Shown here in pieces: positions 58,216 through 64,000 of a stretch of DNA of 64,000 bases. The notes under the pieces are model-generated. The model had not been told where the DNA came from and ran no database searches. It worked only from the letters and a program-made list of their open reading frames with translations. Source of the DNA: Lampris incognitus (Eukaryota > Chordata > Actinopteri > Lampriformes > Lampridae); contig NC_079211.1 of assembly GCF_029633865.1 (NCBI RefSeq), forward strand, positions 150,595,232 to 150,659,231, read 5' to 3'. Position 1 is the stretch's first letter; the number at the start of each line of letters is the position of its first letter. The position numbers and the translations under genes are program-made.

Positions 58216-58648
58216 CCCCCCCCTTTCTCCCCAATTGTACCCAGCTAATTAATTACCCCACTTTTCCGAGCCGTCCCGGTTGATGCGCCACCCCCTCTGC
58301 TGATCCGGGGTTGGCTGCAGACTACCACATGCCTCCTCCAATACATGTGGAGTCACCAGCCGCTTCTTTTCACTTGACAGTGAGGAGTTTCACCGGGGGA
58401 CGTAGCACCTGGGAGGATCACGCTGTTCCACCCAGTTCCCTCTCCCCTCCGAACAGGCGCCCCCACTGACCAGAGGAGGAGCTAGTGCAGCGACCAGGAC
58501 ACATACCCACATCTGGCTTCCCAATAGCCGACACAGCCAATTGTGTCTGTAGGGACGCCCGACCAAGCCAGAGGTAACACGGGGATTCAAACTGGTGATC
58601 CCCATGTTGGTAGGCAACGGAATAGACCACTACGCTACCCAGATGCTC
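58216..58648 (-). mobile_element. SINE family B with perfect 14-bp TSD
   Basis: All landmarks in minus orientation. gcagcaatttaaac is identical at 58,202-58,215 and 58,649-58,662, so this is one of the younger insertions. Confidence 0.93.
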
Positions 58649-58825
58649 GCAGCAATTTAAACTTAATCAATTTGAGAAATGATAGAGCTAAGAGATTGAG
58701 CGGCATAAAAAATAACAAAAACATGTCAGATGACCTTCAAATCTACATACAACATATGAAAAAGCCATGCTGCCGTTTTGTATGCTGTAGAAATATGCAA
58801 CAGCTAGGTCATTAATTACTTAATT

Positions 58826-59176
58826 AAGTTCCCTTTATTAATCCCCTTGGTGAAAGCCAGTTACTGCAAATTAACCCATCCTAGCTGTGATCTGTGTAGC
58901 TAGGAGCAGTGGGCTGCCGCCTCCATGCTGCACCCGGGGACCGACTCCAGTTCTTTTGCCATTGCCTTGCTCAGGGGCACAGACAGGAGTATAAACCCTA
59001 ACATGCATGTTTCTATTGATGGTGGGGGAAACCAGAGCACCCGGAGAAAACCCAGCGCAGACATGGGAAGAACATTTAAACTCCACACAGAGGAGGTTGG
59101 ACTACCACGGGGTTTGAACCCAGGACCTTCTGCTGTGAGGTGACAGCGCTAACCACTGGACCACTGTGCCTCCCAG
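58826..59176 (-). mobile_element. V-type SINE with type-2 tail
   Basis: The minus strand carries the head (tggtccagtggttagcgctg, gggttcaaaccccgt), core and the alternative tail (ggcaatggcaaaagaactgg, aggatgggttaatttgcagt) ending in a tattaataaagggaac-type end. Confidence 0.82.
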
Positions 59177-59179
59177 TAT

Positions 59180-59920
59180 ATGATCTTGATATTGTGATAT
59201 TGATCTTGATATTGATACTGCAGGCATTGGGTTGGTGTTGTCTACAATTTCCTTCAAGCAACTGATGCCCGTCATGTGGAGTTATCCATTTCTCAGATCA
59301 CTCAGTGTGGACAAGTCCAATTAAACATCGCTTCACTGGCTAAGCTAAGCGTCAAAGCACTTTCAAACGGTAAAACGCTTTGAGTGGCTGTTGCAGCTTG
59401 ATTGACCAATTGATTGAATTTAGCTTCTGATGCCTAAACAGGACCTGTTGTCAGACTTTCAATTCCACTTTGAATTGCAGGGGTTGCCGTGAAGGCATTA
59501 AGTGTTCAGGTGAAAAATTTCATTAATTAAGAAGCCAAAGTCCTCATAAACCGATCAATCTTCAAAGTCAAACGACTTTACGTTAATGAGAGTCTGGCAC
59601 ATTTCAATCTTGTCATGTTCCTCTACGTGAGCCACCACAACCAAGGCACATAACACAACAAAACACTGAAAATGGTTTGAAAATGAAATGGACAGTTATG
59701 TTTAATGTGATTAAGCTGCAGCTTTCCTTTGGTGCATTTGCTGTATTTTGGCCTCTTGACAGGTGGTAGGTTTTGATGTCAGGTTAACAGTATTATACAC
59801 CAAGTAGGAAAAAAAAACAAAAAAAAAAACAGCATACACTTAATTTAAGGGTTCATGTTCAGGGGCAGGTGAAAATTTTCACACAGGTAAACAAAGGAAA
59901 CAATTAAATGAAGAAAATCT
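59180..59920. other. no gene recognised
   Basis: Bases 59,385-59,420 (tgttgcagcttgattgacca) resemble the arm end at 8090-8140. The rest is unassigned. Confidence 0.4.
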
Positions 59921-59924
59921 AACA

Positions 59925-60460
59925 CCAAAAATTCATGCCTGTACTAAAAGAACACCGGAGGGTATGCTCCAATTATCAGGGCATCACACCGCTCAGCCTC
60001 CCTGGGAAAGTCTACTCTAGGGTGCTGGAAAGGAGGCTCCAACCGACTGTCGAACCTCGAATCCAGGAGGAACAATGTGGATTCCGTCCTGGCCGTGGAA
60101 CAACGGAACAACTCCTTACCCTTGAGGAAGCACTGAGGGAGGCATGGGAGTTTGACCAGCCAGTGGAGGACAGGAGCCAGTTAAGGTGGTTCGGGCATCT
60201 GATTAGGATGTCTCCTGGGTGCATTCCTGTGGAGGTTTTCCAGGCACGTCTAACTGGGAGGAGACCCCGGGGTAGACCCAGAACTCACTGGAGGGACTAC
60301 ATGTCCAATCTGGCCTGGGAACGCCTTGAAATCCCCCAGGAGCTGGAGGGCATTTTTAGAGAAAGGCATGTCTGGAGTGCCCTACTTAGCTTGCTGCCAC
60401 CACAATCCGACCCCAGAGAAACAGGTGATGATGAGATGAGTCTAAATGAGAACTAGAAAA
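59925..60460 (+). pseudogene. non-LTR RT ORF with in-frame internal deletion
   Basis: An open frame of 173 codons (59,935-60,456). Residues 1-78 are the beginning of an RT domain: RVCSNYQGITPLSLPGKVYS, LERRLQPTVEPRIQEEQCGF, RPGRGTTEQLLTLEEALREA. At about residue 80 (WEFDQPVE|DRSQLRWFGHL) the sequence jumps in frame to the C-terminal region, then GRRPRGRPRTHWRDYMSNLA and LLSLLPPQSDP. The catalytic palm with the F/YxDD box and the thumb are missing. C-terminal relatives are at 44,975 and 51,313. The frame is open, but with the catalytic core gone it cannot be a polymerase. Confidence 0.85.
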
Positions 60461-60863
60461 TGTGAAAAGGAGTGGTGCTACAATGGGCTAAATCCTGAAA
60501 TAGTAAAGCTACAGTGCGTTATATCCACTCCATACTGTTATAACATTGGATGTTTAAAGAACAATTATGGATAAATACGGTTATCTGTTTAAATTTAAGG
60601 GCATTTTACACTGATATGAAGTCCACCATACCATAGGGCAAATTAGCATTGCTAAGTAAAAGTTCTTGAGACTGTCAGCGAGTTGGACTGGGATTAATTT
60701 TACACTGATTGCAATAATGCAGGAATTTTAACTATTAGCGCCATTGGATCAGGAGGCTTTGAGTGTAATTTTGTTTGGTAAGAAAAGGTGGATGAGTCAG
60801 CTTGCTCTAGGCTTATTTTAGGATTTTCTAGTCTGTTAGATAAAGAATATGATTGACAGAATG

Positions 60864-60864
60864 C

Positions 60865-60898
<34 letters not shown>
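60864..60898. repeat. (CT)n(AT)n microsatellite
   Basis: Compound dinucleotide run next to a Penelope-type repeat. Confidence 0.92.
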
Positions 60899-60899
60899 C

Positions 60900-61180
60900 C
60901 AAAATTCACTGGAAAGCCGGTGGTTTCATAAGTGCTCAACAGGGTAAGGAGCAGAGATCGCGTTTTTTTTCCGAAACCATCAACGGTTTCCCAGACCGTA
61001 AACCGTTTGTTTAACCACATTAGCAGCTGATGAGTGCGCAAAGCACGAAACAGGCCTGTACTGCAATGTATTAAAACGTCTTTTTCCTGTATCTCTGTTG
61101 ATATTCTGCTCCTCATTAGTTGAACACTTATTATAATGCCATTGACGGTTTCAGGGGAAAAATGCTATATATTTGTATAT
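60900..61180 (+). mobile_element. Penelope-type terminal repeats
   Basis: 60,900-60,995 is a minus-oriented piece (agtgctcaacagggtaagga, gaaaccatcaacggtttccc). 61,000-61,180 is a plus copy holding a hammerhead, gttgatattctgctcctcat and ccattgacggtttcagg, as at 25,476-25,755. Confidence 0.65.
61023..61064 (+). ncRNA. hammerhead ribozyme, intact core
   Basis: Stem I is gcag (61,023-61,026) with ctgc (61,061-61,064). CTGATGA is at 61,027-61,033. Stem II is gtgc/gcac with loop gcaaa. GAAA is at 61,047-61,050. Stem III is aca/tgt around ggcc, and the cleavage base is A61,060. Compared with 25,608-25,649, stem II differs (4 bp and a 5-base loop) but pairing is kept. Confidence 0.87.
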
Positions 61181-61254
61181 ATTTATTTGCATCAGCAGCA
61201 TTCATATTCCTTTCTGCCCTTCTGATTGTCATTGCTTTGTGATAGTGTTTCCAT

Positions 61255-62470
61255 CTTTTTTCTACTATTACTACTTTCGGCTGCTCCCGTTAGGGGGCGC
61301 CACAGCGGATCATCCATTTCCATCTCTTCCTGTCCTCTGCATCTTCCTCTGTCACACCAGCCACCTGCATGTCCTCCCTCACCACATCCATAAACCTCCT
61401 CTTTGGCCTTCCTCTTCTCCTCTTCCCTGGCAGCTCCATATTCAGCATCCTTCTCCCAGTATACCCAGCATCTCTCCTCCACACATGTCCAAACCATCTC
61501 AATCTTGCCTCTTGCTTTGTCTCCAAACCATCCAACCTGAGCGGTCCCTCTAATATAATCGTTCCTTATCCTGTCCTTTGTCGCGCCCAATGAAAATCTT
61601 AGCATCTTCAACTCTGCCACCTCCAGCTCCACCTCCTTCTTTTCATCAGTGCCACTGTCTCCAAACCATACAACATAGCTGGTCTCACTACCATCTTGTA
61701 AACCTTCCCTTTAACTCTTGCTGGTACCCTTCTGTCACAAATCACTCCTGACACTTCACCATCCACTCCACCCTGCCTACACTCTCTTCTTCACCTCTCT
61801 TCTGCACTCCCCGTTACTTTGGACAGTTGACCCCAAGTATTCAAACTCATATGCCTTTGTCACCTCCACTCCTTGCATCCTCGCCATTCCACTGTCTTCC
61901 CTCTCATTCACGCATAGGTATTCCGTCTTGCTCCTACTGACTTTCATTCCTCTTCTCTCCAGTGCATACCTCCACCTCTCCAGGCTCTCCTCCACCTGCA
62001 CCCTACTCTCACTACAGATAGCAATGTCATCTGCAAACATCATAGTCCACAGAGACTCCTGCCTGATCTCGTCCATCACCATTGCGAACAAGAAAGGGCT
62101 CAGAGCCGATCCTTGATGTAATCCCACCTCCACCTTGAACCCATCTGTCATTCCTACCACACACCTCACCACTGTCACACTTCCCTCACACATATCCTGC
62201 ACCACTCCTACATACTTCTGTGCAACTTCCGACTTCCTCATACAATACCACACCTCCTCTCTCGGCACCCTGTCGTATGCTTTCTCTAAAGCCACAAAGA
62301 CACAATGTAACTCCTTCTGGCCTTCTCTATACTTCTCCATCAACATTCTCAAAGCAAACATCACATCTGTGGTGCTCTTTCGTGGCATGAAACCATACTG
62401 CTGCTGCTGATCATCACCTCTCCTCTTAACCTAGCTTCTATTACTCTTTCCCAAATCTTCATGTTGTGGC
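61255..62470 (-). pseudogene. RTE-like LINE, RT domain to ORF end
   Basis: Minus-strand frame 61,777-62,388 encodes MEKYREGQKELHCVFVALEK, AYDRVPREEVWYCMRK, VGLHQGSALSPFLFAMVMDE and the catalytic FADD at 62,026-62,037, then RWRYALERRGMKVSRSKTEY. After frame changes, 61,192-61,632 adds VELEVAELKMLRFSLGATKD and the GKRRRGRPKRRFMDVVRED tail. The Asp pair and box A Asp region are intact, but frameshifts and 5' truncation make it inactive. Confidence 0.85.
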
Positions 62471-62474
62471 TGTA

Positions 62475-63560
62475 ATCAACACGTTATAATCAACCACCCA
62501 AATTAAAGTTCAGTTTGTGACAGTATGTTTTCACGAATGTACTGTTCATTGACTTCTCAAAGTCTGCAGGTCATAAAGATTACCAGACAGCACACATAAT
62601 GTCAACCTTCCTCTGCAGTGTTTTTGTAACTTAGTTCATCCTTGGTGGGATTCATCTTTGATTTAGCACTAAACGTTATTCCCTCAGAGGCAGTATGCGG
62701 TGCATGGCTAGAAAAGTGAGAATGTATTAACAAGGATCTGATCTATCAAATTAACCTTCGAAACATTTGTTTGTTGCACAGCTGATCGACTGGGTTAACT
62801 ACTGCCCGTTTCTCCCAGCTAATTTCCCTAATATCAAGGAAAATAGGAAAAGGGAAAATTGGCAGAAACAGGCATTAAGACTTAATTTCTAAATCCTGGA
62901 AACAAAAAAGCATGATCACTTGGCTAAAGAATCTTATGGCCACCACCCCGTGGCAATGTAACTGCTCCATTACAGAAAACACCTCATCTAAGGTTGTCAT
63001 TTTGCTCCAGACTTTCCTCGTGCCAAGAACTCGTATGTTTATTTGCTTCATTTTCAGCTGGTAAGAGCCAAGCTGCACCTCTTTCTGCTGTGTGTTGAGA
63101 TACGCTGCATCAACTTCAGTCTTCCTTTTGCACATATGGAATTATCTGTTAGGCCAGATGGCGATAAACTCTAGGGGCTCCTTGCTATTTCTTCCTCCCC
63201 CGCAAAGACAATGTATGACTCTGAGCCACTTCCTAACAAGCTGAGGCAATAGCTGCTAAGAGGTTAGAGAGGTCGAATTGTGACTGAATTGTCTGTTTGA
63301 ATTTTTGTGAGAAAGGCGAAAGACGTTTATCCTCACTGCTGTGTTCCATCTACTGTCACTACTTCACATCTGCCTACAAAAACATTGTCAAGGAGATAAC
63401 AAACAGAATGAGAGTGTGTTTATAATGAAATATTGGATTTTTCTTAACCTGTAGTGTGTACTGTATGACGTCTGAGATTGCCGCTGGAGAGCTGTTCAGC
63501 TTGATTCCAAGGCTATTCGATATCAAATGACTTGGATATCGAGCAATCACACCAGTGCAA
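62475..63560. other. no gene recognised
   Basis: No smarca2 exon or repeat was recognised in this stretch. Confidence 0.45.
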
Positions 63561-63564
63561 TCAA

Positions 63565-64000
63565 AGAAGGTTGAACCAGTTCATCTGGATATACTGTTTA
63601 TTGACAGATACATTTCATCACTCAACTAAGTGACATCTTCAGTCTACTGACTGCAAGTATCCCCACACTTATAAACAATACAATACAATGGCATAACAAC
63701 CGAAACCATCAGTTTCATATGCAAATATGGGTGTGACAATTAAGTAGAGTTTCAATGGCCATGTGTACTATTCACAGAGGATTGGGGAATAGTTGCAATC
63801 ACAGCATTTTAAGATGGTGACAGATGTACTCTTAACCTCCCCTCGGTTCAGGGACGGTTGTTCCCTCTTCACATAGATGGCCTCTTTGACTCGCCGTTCA
63901 AACCAGCGTTCCTCCCTATCAGGGATGTGCACATCCTCATCCTTGAAGAGTGGGCACTGGCCTATAGATGGTGTAGACTGTGAAGTCCTGGCCTGACGTG
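63565..64000 (-). pseudogene. Penelope-like element 3' end, GIY-YIG block, cut by window edge
   Basis: The minus strand encodes DREERWFERRVKEAIYVKRE and PSLNRG, the distal endonuclease blocks. A UTR follows with catggccattgaaactctac and a hairpin (tcactt/gagtga) at 63,615-63,645, ending ccagatgaactggttcaacc. It is the least decayed of the three copies. The rest lies beyond the right edge. Confidence 0.82.

Noticed and set aside
63590..63660. Hammerhead ribozyme in the Penelope 3' hairpin
   Set aside because: CTGAAGA, a paired stem and GAAA are present, but an extra base follows the core box and no stem I pairing could be found; kept only as a conserved hairpin.

Overview
The window is vertebrate nuclear DNA, almost certainly from a bony (teleost) fish. 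It has no bacterial gene organisation. It holds five spliced exons at the 3' end of one conserved animal gene, set in a dense collection of fish-type repeats: tRNA-derived SINEs, L2/CR1/Rex-like, RTE-like and L1-like LINEs, Ty3/gypsy pieces, Penelope-like elements, hAT-type and other terminal-inverted-repeat elements, and many microsatellites. I cannot name the species.

The only host gene I can support is smarca2 (BRM, the ATPase subunit of BAF/SWI-SNF complexes). It lies on the minus strand between 57,803 and 48,457. The exons encode most of the bromodomain, the acidic tail and the C-terminus. Reading frames and GT/AG splice sites agree across all five. Exons further 5' would lie beyond the right edge or are not recognisable to me. 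A GC-rich, ETS-motif-bearing stretch near 40.6 kb with a GTGAGT donor may be the first exon of another minus-strand gene, but this is weak.

Layout. 0-6.4 kb: minisatellite, a tandem duplication, a Penelope-like (PLE) endonuclease relic, a V-type SINE, an RTE-like LINE tail, then a PLE 3' end abutting a gypsy 5' end (LTR, Gag, part of protease). 7.3-9.3 kb: large nested inverted repeat. 10.7-16.8 kb: several LINE tails, one split by a SINE with a perfect 17-bp target duplication. 18.8-24.3 kb: SINEs, an L1-like tail and another LINE. 24.9-26.1 kb: PLE-type repeats containing hammerhead ribozymes. 26.1-34.6 kb: MITEs, V-SINE, L2-like LINE, a LINE endonuclease fragment. 35-40.1 kb: SINE, a degenerate PNMA/ZCCHC-like gypsy Gag, an L2-like LINE. 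41.3-42.4 kb: hAT-type element carrying a 14-copy minisatellite. 43.3-44.4 kb: gypsy integrase end plus 3' LTR. 44.9-48.4 kb: LINE, SINE, MITE. 48.4-58.7 kb: smarca2 with seven copies of one SINE family in or beside its introns. 58.8-64 kb: V-SINE, a rearranged LINE ORF, a further hammerhead, an RTE-like LINE and a PLE end running off the window.

Most notable are the hammerhead ribozymes (25.0, 25.6 and 61.0 kb, with a decayed one at 25.9 kb), two hAT-type elements that both carry internal tandem repeats, the SINE pile-up in smarca2, and an in-frame deletion derivative of a reverse transcriptase ORF. All identifications are by reading motifs; no database search was possible.
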